Shown here in pieces: positions 37,774-46,446 of a stretch of DNA of 64,000 nt. Below the pieces are notes generated by a model that was given only the letters and a program-made list of their open reading frames with translations, had not been told where the DNA came from and ran no database searches. The stretch's first letter is position 1. Every line of letters begins with the position of its first letter. Made by a program: the position numbers and the translations under genes. The stretch lies in NCBI RefSeq assembly GCF_028657905.1, contig NZ_CP117781.1, forward strand, positions 1,426,001-1,490,000, given 5' to 3'. This stretch comes from Burkholderia sp. FERM BP-3421 (GTDB lineage: Bacteria > Pseudomonadota > Gammaproteobacteria > Burkholderiales > Burkholderiaceae).

Positions 37774-38885
37774 ACCAGACGAAGAAAGCCGCGACGAAGG
37801 CGTCGTCCGCCCGCACGGCGAAGGGACACGACTGGATGACGCCGATCGAGCCGGCCGCGCCGTGCGGCGTCGATCTCGAATACGACCCGGAGTTCGTGGT
37901 GCTGTCGGCCAAGGTCGCGCCGCGCCCGGATGCGCAGTACGGCGACTTCGTCGGCTCGCCGGAGCCGGTGAGCTGGAGCGACGCGGAGCGCGACTGCCTG
38001 CGCCTGATGATGCGCAGCAAGGACATGCGCGTCGCCGTGCTGTTCACGCGTTGCCGGACCCGGCTGGCCGGCGCGGTCGGGCTCGCGGAAGGCATCGGCT
38101 TGCTGGCGGGATGGCTGACGGCGTTTCCGGACACGCTGCATCCGCGTCCCGACGTCGACGCGGACCACGAAGCCGCGCTGGAGATCCGCATGAACGCGTT
38201 GCAGGCGCTGACCGACGGCGACGGCCTGCTCGCGGATGTGCGCGAGATCGCACTGACGCGTTCGAGCGCGGCGCGGCTCCAGGTGCGCGATGTCGAGCGC
38301 GCGTTCGCCCAACCGCGACCCGGCGATGCGCTGGCGCCGGAATCGGTCGCGCGCCAGCTCGACGAAATACAGGCGCAGCAGCGTGCCGCGCTTGCCGGTT
38401 TCGACGACGCGCTCGCGGGCGTGACCGCGATCGAGCTGTGGAGCTTCGAACATCTGGGCGCGTTCACGCCCGACCTGAGGCCGCTCGCGAACCTGTTGCG
38501 CCATGTCGCGGGCCGTCGCGAACGCGCGGAGGCCGGATCGCCCGAGGCCGCGCCGGCCGAGCCGGATGCGCATGGGGTGCCGGCGCGGCCGCCCGTGGCG
38601 GGTCCGTCCGAGGTCGCCGCACCGGCTGGTGCGGCGCCGACCCATGCCGCGCCGGCCGTCGTCGCGGCGGCGTGGCCGCACCCGGCGTCCGACGGGCCGG
38701 CGGACCGGCTCGCGGCGCGCGACTTGATCCGCGCCGCGCGCCTGTGGTTCGAACAGCACGAACCGAGCAGCCCGATTCCGGTGCTGCTGCGGCGCGCGGA
38801 GCACTACGTCGGGAAAGGCTACGCGGAGGTGGTGCGGGCGATTCCGGCCGAATTGCTCGCGCAGTGGAGCAACGACGAATCCTGA
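37770..38885 (+). CDS. tssA: T6SS cap/assembly protein TssA (ImpA domain)
   Basis: 371 residues from the ATG at 37770. It has a Lys/Ala-rich start, then the ImpA N-terminal domain (IEPAAPCGVDLEYDPEF, VSWSDAERDCLRLMMRSKDM, GLLAGWLTAFPDTLHPRPD). An Ala/Pro-rich linker at about 245-300 leads to a short C-terminal helical domain (RAARLWFEQHEPSSPIPVLL, then EVVRAIPAEL). TssA primes baseplate and tube growth; the short C-terminal type is the usual one in this group. It lies before vgrG with a 53-base gap. Confidence 0.94.
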   Translation: MNQTKKAATKASSARTAKGHDWMTPIEPAAPCGVDLEYDPEFVVLSAKVAPRPDAQYGDFVGSPEPVSWSDAERDCLRLMMRSKDMRVAVLFTRCRTRLAGAVGLAEGIGLLAGWLTAFPDTLHPRPDVDADHEAALEIRMNALQALTDGDGLLADVREIALTRSSAARLQVRDVERAFAQPRPGDALAPESVARQLDEIQAQQRAALAGFDDALAGVTAIELWSFEHLGAFTPDLRPLANLLRHVAGRRERAEAGSPEAAPAEPDAHGVPARPPVAGPSEVAAPAGAAPTHAAPAVVAAAWPHPASDGPADRLAARDLIRAARLWFEQHEPSSPIPVLLRRAEHYVGKGYAEVVRAIPAELLAQWSNDES

Positions 38886-38938
38886 GCGCGCCAGCCGACG
38901 CGCGGCATCGATCCATATCGTTTCCTGGGAGGGCAGAC

Positions 38939-41209
38939 ATGCCGATCTTTCGTCCCGATCGCACGGTTTCGGTCAACGGTCCCGCGTTGCCGACCACGTC
39001 CGACGGCGTTCCCGTGCTCGAACTGAGCGCGCTCCGCGGCGCGGAGCGCCTGTCGGAGATCTACGCGTACACGCTGACCTGCGTGACGCCGCCTGACCCC
39101 GCGCTGCCGGACCTGCGCGCCGCCAATCTCGACCTGAAGGCGATGATCGGCAAGGCGCTGACCGTGACCATCCAGCTCGACGGGATGGGGGCCTTCGTGC
39201 CCGGCGAAGCGGGCCGCGCCACGGCCTCGAACGTGGGCCGGGGCAAGCGCGAGATCAGCGGAATCGTGACCGGCGCGCGCTTCGAGGGCGAAACGGCGCG
39301 GCAGTGCCGCTACCGGCTGACGATGCAGCCGTGGATCTATCTGGCCGACCAGCGCTCGGACAGCCGGATCTTCCAGAATCGCACCGTGGACGAGATCATC
39401 GACGAGGTGCTGAGCACGTACTCGTATTCCTACGACAAGCGCCTCAGCCGGCGTTATCCGGTGCTCGGCTATCAGGTGCAGTACGGCGAAACGGATTTCG
39501 CGTTCATCCAGCGGCTGATGCAGGAGCACGGCATCTACTGGTTCTTCGAACACACGAATCAGGTGCACAGGATGGTGCTCGTCGATCATCTCGGCGCGCA
39601 CCGGCCGGTGGACAGCGTCGCCTACCAGACCCTGCATTACTTTCCGCCCGGCCACAAGATCGATGCCGAGTACATCGACGTGTTCAATACCTCGGAGCAT
39701 TTGCAGCCGGGGCGCTGGCGCACCGACGATTTCGATTTCGAGCATCCGAACGCGCGCCTGGGCGTCGAGAACGCATTGCCCGCCGAGACCGCGCACAACG
39801 GCCTCGAACGCTACGAATGGCCGGGCGACTATACCGATCCGGCGCACGGCGCGCATGTCGCGCAGGTACGGATGGAAGAATTGCGCGCGCAGGGCGAGCG
39901 CGCGTCGGGGCGCGGCAAGGTCCGCGACATCGTGTGCGGCACGACCTTCCGGCTGGCGGGCTATCCGCAACTGAGCGCGAATCGCGCGTATCTGGTGCTC
40001 GGCGCGACGCTGACCGCCGCCGAGACGAGCGGCGCGAGCGGCGGCGGCGCGTACCGGATCGAGACGTCGTTCGTCGTGCAGCCGGCGACGACGGTGTTCC
40101 GCCCGCCGCGCACGACGCCCCGGCCGCGCACGCGCGGGCCGCAGACGGCGATCGTGACGGGGCCGCAGGGGCAGGACATCTGGACCGACCAGTACGGGCG
40201 GGTCAAGCTCAAGTTCCATTGGGATCGCTCGCCGGGGCGCGACCAGAATTCGTCGTGCTGGGTGCGGGTGTCGTATGCGTGGGCGGGGAACAACTACGGC
40301 GGCATCCAGATTCCGCGCGTGGGGGCGGAGGTGATCGTCGATTTCGAGAACGGCGACCCGGACCGGCCGATCGTGACGGGCCAGGTGTACAACGCGCTGC
40401 ACATGCCGCCGTGGCCCTTGCCCGACCATGCGACGCAAAGCGGGATGCTGACGCGCACGCCGGCCGGCAGCGGCGACAACGCGAACATGCTGCGCTTCGA
40501 GGACAAGCCCGGGGAAGAGCAGATCAAGCTGCACGCGGAGCGCAATTACGACGTGTCGGTGGAACAGGACGCGACGCTCGCGGTCGGGAAAAAGTATCTG
40601 GTGCAGGTAGGGCTGGAGCCGTTTCCGGTGCCGTCGACGCGCTCGCCGCTGGATCGCCTGATCCGCTTGCTGAGCGGGGGCGGGGGCGGCGCGGCGGCGG
40701 AGCCTGCCCGGCAGCAGCCGCTTCGGCAGCAGCAACAGCAGCAGCAACGACAGCAGCCTTATCAACCGCTGAAGCAGCAACAGCAGATGCAAAGCGCGGG
40801 GCCGCTGGCCGCGCTGGCCGGCAACGTCGCGCAAGCGCTCCAGGCGATCGCGGCGCTCCTGAGCAACAAGTCGGCGACCGTCGCCAACTCGACCAACCTG
40901 GGCATGTCGACCGCGGTCGTGTTCGGCGACAGCTTCAGCGTGAACGCCGGCAATACCACGCAGGTGACGGGCGGCAATTCGAATTCGACGGTCAACGGGA
41001 CGTCGTCGTCGGCCACGCCGGTCAACCTGTCGCTGAACGGCTTCCAGGGCAGCGTTGTCGGCGCGAGCGCGAGCACGACGGGATTCAGTACGTCGGCGAC
41101 CGGCGCCAGCGTCACGTGGACCGGCGCGAGCATCACCGAAACGAGCGTGGCGGTGGCGAGGAAGACGACGGATTGCACCCTGATCGACGGCATCAAGATC
41201 ACATACTGA
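38939..41209 (+). CDS. vgrG: T6SS spike protein VgrG (TssI) with Gln-rich and Ser/Thr-rich tail
   Basis: 756 residues from the ATG at 38939 after GGGAGGG. The gp27-like part (TDFAFIQRLMQEHGIYWFFE) and the gp5 OB-fold (QTAIVTGPQGQDIWTDQYGR, VKLKFHWDRSPGRDQNSSCW, GGIQIPRVGAEVIVDFENGD) are complete. After the usual beta-helix start (HAERNYDVSVEQDATLAVGK) comes an unusual tail: polyglutamine around residues 590-620, a helical Ala/Leu segment, then about 110 residues rich in Ser, Thr, Asn, Gly and Val with repeating short strands. No known effector domain is visible. The tail could extend the spike shaft or act as adaptor surface for the downstream DUF4150/DUF2169 proteins. Confidence 0.93.
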   Translation: MPIFRPDRTVSVNGPALPTTSDGVPVLELSALRGAERLSEIYAYTLTCVTPPDPALPDLRAANLDLKAMIGKALTVTIQLDGMGAFVPGEAGRATASNVGRGKREISGIVTGARFEGETARQCRYRLTMQPWIYLADQRSDSRIFQNRTVDEIIDEVLSTYSYSYDKRLSRRYPVLGYQVQYGETDFAFIQRLMQEHGIYWFFEHTNQVHRMVLVDHLGAHRPVDSVAYQTLHYFPPGHKIDAEYIDVFNTSEHLQPGRWRTDDFDFEHPNARLGVENALPAETAHNGLERYEWPGDYTDPAHGAHVAQVRMEELRAQGERASGRGKVRDIVCGTTFRLAGYPQLSANRAYLVLGATLTAAETSGASGGGAYRIETSFVVQPATTVFRPPRTTPRPRTRGPQTAIVTGPQGQDIWTDQYGRVKLKFHWDRSPGRDQNSSCWVRVSYAWAGNNYGGIQIPRVGAEVIVDFENGDPDRPIVTGQVYNALHMPPWPLPDHATQSGMLTRTPAGSGDNANMLRFEDKPGEEQIKLHAERNYDVSVEQDATLAVGKKYLVQVGLEPFPVPSTRSPLDRLIRLLSGGGGGAAAEPARQQPLRQQQQQQQRQQPYQPLKQQQQMQSAGPLAALAGNVAQALQAIAALLSNKSATVANSTNLGMSTAVVFGDSFSVNAGNTTQVTGGNSNSTVNGTSSSATPVNLSLNGFQGSVVGASASTTGFSTSATGASVTWTGASITETSVAVARKTTDCTLIDGIKITY

Positions 41210-41240
41210 CCCTGCCTGACAACCCGAATCGGGATCGCTC

Positions 41241-43661
41241 ATGAAGATCATCAAGCCATGCAGGATGAGCCTGCTGACGCGCGCCTACCGAAGGCTGGGC
41301 GGAGAGCACTTCGGCATCGCGGCGCTCGTCGGCGCGACGCTGGAGGAAATCCCCCGGCTGCTGACCGAACAGGAATTGTGGGGGCTCGTCGCCGACGAGC
41401 TGCGCGGCGATACGCTGGATATGGCGTTGCCGAAGCCGCACCCGGAATTTCTCGTGTCCGGCTATGCCTACGGCAAGCATGCGGCCACGCCGGGCGGCGG
41501 GGTCTGCGACGTCGAGGTCGGCATCGCGGGCCTGCACAAACGCCTGCGCGTATGCGGCGAGCGGCCGGACGGACCGACCGGCGCGCCGCGCCCGTTCGAG
41601 CGGCTGGCGCTCGACTGGACCTATGCCTGCGGCGGCGCGGACCATGCCGACAATCCGCTCGGTCACGGCGCCGTCCCGCCTGCGGACAGCGCGAGCGTAC
41701 CGCCCGTCATCGTCTATCCGCCCGAGCCGGGCCGCGACGCGGAGGCGCGGCCGGTGCCCGCGGGATTTCGCCCGCTCGATGCGGCCTGGCCGGCGCGGGC
41801 GCGCCTGTCCGGCGAGTACGACCGGCAGTGGCTGGAGCATGACTGTCCGGGTTTTCCGCGCACGCTCGATCCGCGCTACTTCAACATCGCGCCGGCCGAT
41901 CAGCAATTGCCCGGCGCGTCCGCGTTCCCGGACGGCGCGTCCTACGAATTGCGGCATCTGCATCCCGACCACGCGCTGATCGCGGGCCGCCTGCCGGCCT
42001 TGCGCGCGCGCGCGTTCGTGGTGCGGGCCGGCGACGAGGCGCCCGAAGCGGTGCCGATGCGGCTGACGACCGTCTGGTTCATTCCGCATCGCGCGCGTGC
42101 GGTGTTGATCTATCACGGCGTCGCGCCGCTGCGCGAATACGACGCGAGCGATCTCGACGCGCTGCTGCTCGGCGCGGAAGACAGCGGGCATGCGCGGCCC
42201 GACGACTGGTATCGGCAGGTCATCGCGTGGCGTACACGGCACGAGAAGGCCGCGCTGTATGCGTTGCGCGACCAGGACCTGCTGCCCGCGCGGTATCTCG
42301 ACGTCGACGCGCCGGAGATGGGGCCGCCGGGCGTGCGGCAGGCACGGGCGCGGGCGCAACTGAGCGCGTTCCCGAACGCGACGGTCGAGACGCCGCCGCG
42401 CGCGGACCAGCTGCTCGAATTCGTCGAACGCCATGAGGCCGAGGCCGCCGCGCGGCGCGCCGAACTGGCGCGCATGCTCGAGGACGCGCCCCCGGACGAT
42501 GGGGCATCCACATCCGCGCACGCGCAGTCCGGGCCGCCGCGCGCCACGCGCGCGGACCCTGCGCTGCGCGGCAGTCATGCGCAGGACGGATTGCGCAAGC
42601 TGTACCTGCACGCGGCGCATCATCAGGTCGCGCCGCCGCGGCTGAGCGCGGTCGAATCGGGCGCGCAGCGTGCGCGGGTCGCCGCCGCGTTGGCCGACGG
42701 GGGCTCGCTCGACGGCGTGGACCTGACGGGCGTGCATCTCGCCGGGATGAACCTGCGCGGCGCGCGCTTGGCCGGCGCGCTGCTGGAAAACGCCGACCTG
42801 AGCGACGCGGACCTGACGGGCGCGACGCTGGGACGCGCCGTGCTGGTGCGCGCGAATCTCGCGCGTGCACGGCTTGCGGACGCGGATCTGCGCGGCGCGA
42901 ACCTGTCGTTGGCCAGGTGCGAACAGACCGACTTCTCGGGCGCGGACCTGAGCGAGTGCGTCGTGGAGCGCGTGCGCTTTCAGGACTGCGCGTTGCCGGG
43001 GGCGCGGCTGGCGGATACCCGTTTTCAGTCCTGTGCATTCCTGCGCGTGGATTTCAGCCGCGCTCACCTGAGCAACCTGGTCTTCATCGAACAGCCGTTC
43101 GATACCGTCGACTTTTCCGAGGCGACGATCAGCAAGCTGCTGCTGATGCAATGCCCGCTCACAGTGCTCCGTTTCTCGGGCGCGCAGATCGACGGCCTGG
43201 GCGTCTCCGGCGCGCGTGGGCCCGGCCCCTTGCATTTCGATCGCGCGCGCGTGAGCCACGCGTGCTTCGTCGAATCGAGCGGGCTGGCCGGCGTCGATTT
43301 CTCCGCCGCGATCGTGCGCGAAAGCAATTTTCGCGGCGCGGATCTGCAAGCGGCCGATTTCAGCGATGCGTGGCTCGACGATTGCGATTTCACGGGGGCG
43401 CGCCTGCCACGCGCGCGGTTGCGCGGCGCGAAGATCGACGGCGGCGGTTTCGCGCGCGCGGATCTCGCCGGTGCGGATCTGCGCGACGCCGATCTGCTGG
43501 GCGGCTTTCTGCGCGGCGCGCGGCTCGACCGGGCCGACCTGCGCCGGGCCAACCTGTTCCGCGCGAATCTCGCGCAGATCCTGACCGATGCCGATACGCG
43601 CTGGGACGACGCCTACCTCGTCGACGCGATGCGTTTTCCGCGCGCGGAGCCGCGCGCATGA
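41241..43661 (+). CDS. DUF2169 T6SS adaptor fused to a pentapeptide-repeat domain
   Basis: 806 residues. The N-terminal 300 residues form a DUF2169 domain (MKIIKPCRMSLLTRAYRR, YGKHAATPGGGVCDVEVGIA, FNIAPADQQLP); such domains occur beside vgrG and PAAR genes and are thought to help load spike-associated proteins. A charged linker (residues 395-440) leads to a right-handed beta-helix of pentapeptide repeats from about 470 to 800 (AGMNLRGARLAGALLENADL and many A(D/N)Lxx copies). No signal peptide. Its stop overlaps the next start (ATGA). Whether it is a chaperone, part of the secreted tip or an effector is open. Confidence 0.82.
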   Translation: MKIIKPCRMSLLTRAYRRLGGEHFGIAALVGATLEEIPRLLTEQELWGLVADELRGDTLDMALPKPHPEFLVSGYAYGKHAATPGGGVCDVEVGIAGLHKRLRVCGERPDGPTGAPRPFERLALDWTYACGGADHADNPLGHGAVPPADSASVPPVIVYPPEPGRDAEARPVPAGFRPLDAAWPARARLSGEYDRQWLEHDCPGFPRTLDPRYFNIAPADQQLPGASAFPDGASYELRHLHPDHALIAGRLPALRARAFVVRAGDEAPEAVPMRLTTVWFIPHRARAVLIYHGVAPLREYDASDLDALLLGAEDSGHARPDDWYRQVIAWRTRHEKAALYALRDQDLLPARYLDVDAPEMGPPGVRQARARAQLSAFPNATVETPPRADQLLEFVERHEAEAAARRAELARMLEDAPPDDGASTSAHAQSGPPRATRADPALRGSHAQDGLRKLYLHAAHHQVAPPRLSAVESGAQRARVAAALADGGSLDGVDLTGVHLAGMNLRGARLAGALLENADLSDADLTGATLGRAVLVRANLARARLADADLRGANLSLARCEQTDFSGADLSECVVERVRFQDCALPGARLADTRFQSCAFLRVDFSRAHLSNLVFIEQPFDTVDFSEATISKLLLMQCPLTVLRFSGAQIDGLGVSGARGPGPLHFDRARVSHACFVESSGLAGVDFSAAIVRESNFRGADLQAADFSDAWLDDCDFTGARLPRARLRGAKIDGGGFARADLAGADLRDADLLGGFLRGARLDRADLRRANLFRANLAQILTDADTRWDDAYLVDAMRFPRAEPRA

Positions 43662-44737
43662 GCGCGGCCGGCGCCGCATGGCGCGCCGCGCTGCGCGACG
43701 GGCAGGTCGTGCGGAACGTGCTGATCGAGGCGCACGATCTGGCGGATGCCGACCTGGCCGGCGCGACCTTCGAGCAGGTGCATTTCGTCGGCGCGAGCTT
43801 GCCGCGCGCGCGGCTGGGCGAGGCGGTGTTCCGCGACTGCCTGTTGCGGGGCGTGGACCTGCGGCACGCCGATCTGACGAAGAGCGTGTTCGAGCAATGT
43901 CGCTTCGAGGGCGTCGTGCTGTCGGGCAGCGTGCTGGACGGTTGCACGCTGCATGCGACGCACGCGGCGGGGACCGAATTCATCGACGCGCGCGCGGACG
44001 GATTCAATTGCCTGGGCAGCGATCTCGCGTCGTGCCGCTTCGACGGCGCGCGGCTCATGCGCACGATGTTCAGCGACACGCGGCTGGCGGGGGCTGATTT
44101 CACGTGCGCGGCCGTGAGCAAGACGGTGTTCTACCGGCTCGATCTGACGCAGGTCCGGTTCGCCGAGGCGAAGTTGACCGATGCGGTGTTCGCCGAATCG
44201 GCGCTGGCCGGCCAGCGCCTGTGCGGACAATGGATGCAGCGCTGCCAGTTCACACGCGCGGATCTGAGCGGCGTCGACCTGAGCGGCGCGCGGCTCGCGC
44301 AGTGCAATTTCCAGCGCGCGACATTAACGGCGGCGCGCCTGGACGGCGTGGACGCGCCGTTGTCGATCTTTCATGAGGCGAACGCACGCGGCATCGTGTG
44401 TCGCGACGCGGCGATGCCGGGCAGTGTGTGGTCGCAGGCCGACGTCACGGACGCCGATTTCGCCCACGCGCGGCTCGAACGCGCGGTGTTCGAGCACGCG
44501 CGCTGCCGTGGCGCATGTTTTGCGGGGGCCGGGCTCGACGGCGCGGATTTCGCGTATGCGGAGCTGAGCGGCGCGACCTTCGAGCAGGCGGGCTTCGCGC
44601 TGACCGCGTTCCACGGGGCGCGGGCGCCCGCCATCGACTGGCGCGCACAACCGGGCGCGGTTGAACGCGATGCGGCGCTGGCCGAGGCGCAGGCCTGGTC
44701 GAGGCAGCGGGATCGGCGGCGCGAGCACGACGCATGA
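43658..44737 (+). CDS. pentapeptide-repeat protein of the T6SS module
   Basis: 359 residues from the ATG at 43658, translationally coupled to the DUF2169 gene. Almost the whole chain is pentapeptide repeats (for example ADLAGATFEQVHF, VDLRHADLTKSVFEQCRFEG, ADLSGVDLSGARLAQCNFQR), predicted as a right-handed quadrilateral beta-helix. A charged C-terminal helix (AEAQAWSRQRDRRREHDA) ends it. Some pentapeptide proteins mimic DNA and bind gyrase, but most have no known role. Here its place between DUF2169 and DUF3540 genes points to the T6SS tip or cargo. Confidence 0.82.
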   Translation: MSAAGAAWRAALRDGQVVRNVLIEAHDLADADLAGATFEQVHFVGASLPRARLGEAVFRDCLLRGVDLRHADLTKSVFEQCRFEGVVLSGSVLDGCTLHATHAAGTEFIDARADGFNCLGSDLASCRFDGARLMRTMFSDTRLAGADFTCAAVSKTVFYRLDLTQVRFAEAKLTDAVFAESALAGQRLCGQWMQRCQFTRADLSGVDLSGARLAQCNFQRATLTAARLDGVDAPLSIFHEANARGIVCRDAAMPGSVWSQADVTDADFAHARLERAVFEHARCRGACFAGAGLDGADFAYAELSGATFEQAGFALTAFHGARAPAIDWRAQPGAVERDAALAEAQAWSRQRDRRREHDA

Positions 44738-44786
44738 GGCGGCGCGACGCGCCGCGCATCGAATCTTCACGAAGAGGAGGCGGGCA

Positions 44787-45422
44787 ATGCATTCCACAGT
44801 CAAGCAACTGCACGAGGGGCGTGTGCCGGACGTCCCCGAGCGTCTGGCGACCGTGCTGCGCGATCTGGGCGGCGCGGTGTTCGTGGTCGAGGCGGACGGC
44901 GCGACGCTGCGCGCCCGGCGCGCGTTCAGCTGCCTGGTCGAACCGCGCGAGGGCGACCGCGTCGCGCTGTCCGGGGCGGATCCGCGCTGCGCGTATGTGA
45001 CGGCGATCCTGTCGCGTCCCGGCGCGGAGGGCGTGCATATTCGCGTCGACGGAGACCTGGTGCTGGAAGCGACCCGGACGGTGCGCGTGACGAGCCCCGA
45101 CCAACTGACGCTCGAGTCCGGGCGCGTCTCGCTGGCGGCGCGGGAGGCCTCGCTGCGGGCGGACGAGGCGTCGCTGACGGGCGGCGTGCTGCGCAGCCGC
45201 TTCGGCGCGCTGCGCGTGGTCGGCAAGAGCCTGGAGATGGTGCTGGATCACGTCGCCCAGGCATGCCGCAGCAGCTTTCGGACCGTGGAAACCGTCGAAC
45301 ACCTGCGCGCGGCGCATATCGATCATGCTGCAAGCAGCAGCCTGCGCCTGCACGCGCAACACACGCTGGTCACGGCCGAGCAACTGGCGAAGATCGACGC
45401 CGGGCAGATCCATCTGGGCTAG
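44787..45422 (+). CDS. DUF3540 T6SS-associated protein
   Basis: 211 residues from the ATG at 44787 with GAGGAGG at 44774-44780. The DUF3540 pattern is seen in VEPREGDRVALSGADPRCAY and in the C-terminal beta-helical stretch (VRVTSPDQLTLESGRVSLAA, then LRVVGKSLEMVLDHVAQ). The domain resembles the VgrG shaft and is found only next to DUF2169 and DUF4150 genes in T6SS loci, so it probably forms a spike extension. No signal peptide. It is followed after 11 bases by the DUF4150 gene. Confidence 0.8.
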   Translation: MHSTVKQLHEGRVPDVPERLATVLRDLGGAVFVVEADGATLRARRAFSCLVEPREGDRVALSGADPRCAYVTAILSRPGAEGVHIRVDGDLVLEATRTVRVTSPDQLTLESGRVSLAAREASLRADEASLTGGVLRSRFGALRVVGKSLEMVLDHVAQACRSSFRTVETVEHLRAAHIDHAASSSLRLHAQHTLVTAEQLAKIDAGQIHLG

Positions 45423-45433
45423 GGGGCGACACG

Positions 45434-45823
45434 ATGCCATGGGCGAACTCCGGCGCGGCCGGACTGAATTTCGCTGTCACGATCAATTGGACACCACCGA
45501 CGTCCTCGCCGGGTTCCTATCCGAACCTCGCGGAGCGTGCGGCGGCGATTCCCAACGTGCCGACGATCTTCGTCGGCGGCGGCACGATCCACAATCTCGC
45601 GACGCGAGTGCCGAAGTCGAGCGGCGACAGCGCGGGAGCGCTCGGCGGCGTCGTGTCGGGCACCGTCTCGAGCATGTCCCGCAACGTCGCCGGCGCGAAC
45701 ACGGTGCTGATCGCGGGGATGCCGGCCACGCGCATGACCGATCCGACCCAGCAGAACAACGGGAACACCATCGGCATGGGCATCAGTCCGAGCCAGATGA
45801 CCGTGCAGACCCTGGCGCGGTGA
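45434..45823 (+). CDS. PAAR-like tip protein (DUF4150)
   Basis: 129 residues from the ATG at 45434 with GGGGG at 45422-45426. DUF4150 is the PAAR-like family that caps the VgrG spike; seen here are VPTIFVGGGTIHNLATRVPK, SSMSRNVAGANTVLIAGMPA and RMTDPTQQNNGN. The protein ends soon after the tip domain (QTLAR), with no C-terminal toxin extension, so it needs a separate effector or none. It closes the intact T6SS block; the following 600 bases are decayed. Confidence 0.85.
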   Translation: MPWANSGAAGLNFAVTINWTPPTSSPGSYPNLAERAAAIPNVPTIFVGGGTIHNLATRVPKSSGDSAGALGGVVSGTVSSMSRNVAGANTVLIAGMPATRMTDPTQQNNGNTIGMGISPSQMTVQTLAR

Positions 45824-46092
45824 GCGGGCGGGATGGGTTCGTTCGCGGGTGCCCGGCGTTTGCCGCGCATCCGCGTGGGCGGCGCCGACGACGGCCTCAA
45901 TTAGCGCGCGGGCCTGGCGCAAGCGGCGGCCGTCGGCGCGACCTCGATCGGCAACGCCACGTACGACGAAGGCACGCTGGCGGAAGGGCGGGGCATCCCA
46001 ATAACGGGTTCTTGCTTTCCGTCGGGCTCGCGGGCGAGGTGAAGCGTTTCCTCCAGGCCGACTCCGCGGCGCGGGGCGCCGCCGTCGCCGCT
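45824..46092. other. decayed stretch after the T6SS tip gene
   Basis: No intact gene. Short pieces in different plus-strand frames look protein-like: MGSFAGARRLPRIRVGGADD from 45834, SIGNATYDEGTLAEG around 45940, and FLLSVGLAGEVKRFLQADSA around 46010-46070. They are broken by stops and frame changes. By position this is where an effector/immunity pair would be expected, so it may be a lost cargo gene; the family cannot be named. Confidence 0.4.
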
Positions 46093-46251
46093 TCAGCGCG
46101 GGCCCGAACGGGCCGGCGGCTGGCGCGTCCACTCGTGTTCCTCGCCGGGAACCTTGCCGAAGGTCTGCGCGGCCCAGGCTTGCCGCGCGCTCGCGATCGC
46201 GATCGCGTCGCGCGAGCTGGAGACGAAATTCCATTCGATGAAGCGTTCCCC
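46093..46251 (-). pseudogene. pirin C-terminal fragment
   Basis: Reading leftward from 46251 gives GERFIEWNFVSSSRDAIAIA, then AWAAQTFGKVPGEEHEWT, which matches the end of pirin-family cupins (GERFIEWNFVSSS...VPGDxxEFIPLP). Only about 52 codons remain. The catalytic N-terminal cupin with its metal-binding His/Glu is missing. The bases farther upstream no longer align in one frame. Confidence 0.72.
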
Positions 46252-46380
46252 GAGGCGCCGGTGACGGCCGCACAGGTGGCGAAGGTGCGCAAGACGACGC
46301 CCGCGACGCACCCCGCGCCGCCGCCGGGCGCGCGCTACTGAGACGCGCGCTGCCGAGACGCGCGGGCCGGGCGCGCCGCG

Positions 46381-46446
46381 CGGTTCGATCGGTTCGATCG
46401 GTTCGATCGGTTCAATCGGTTCAATCGGTTCAATCGGTTCAATCGG
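46381..46446. repeat. 9-bp tandem repeat (about 7 copies) at the end of the efflux gene
   Basis: Units of GGTTCGATC (first three copies) then GGTTCAATC (last four) run without interruption for 66 bases. The transporter stop codon (TGA, minus strand) is formed inside the array at 46439-46441. The count is divisible by three, so changes in copy number do not affect the gene but could affect its 3' end. Confidence 0.85.
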
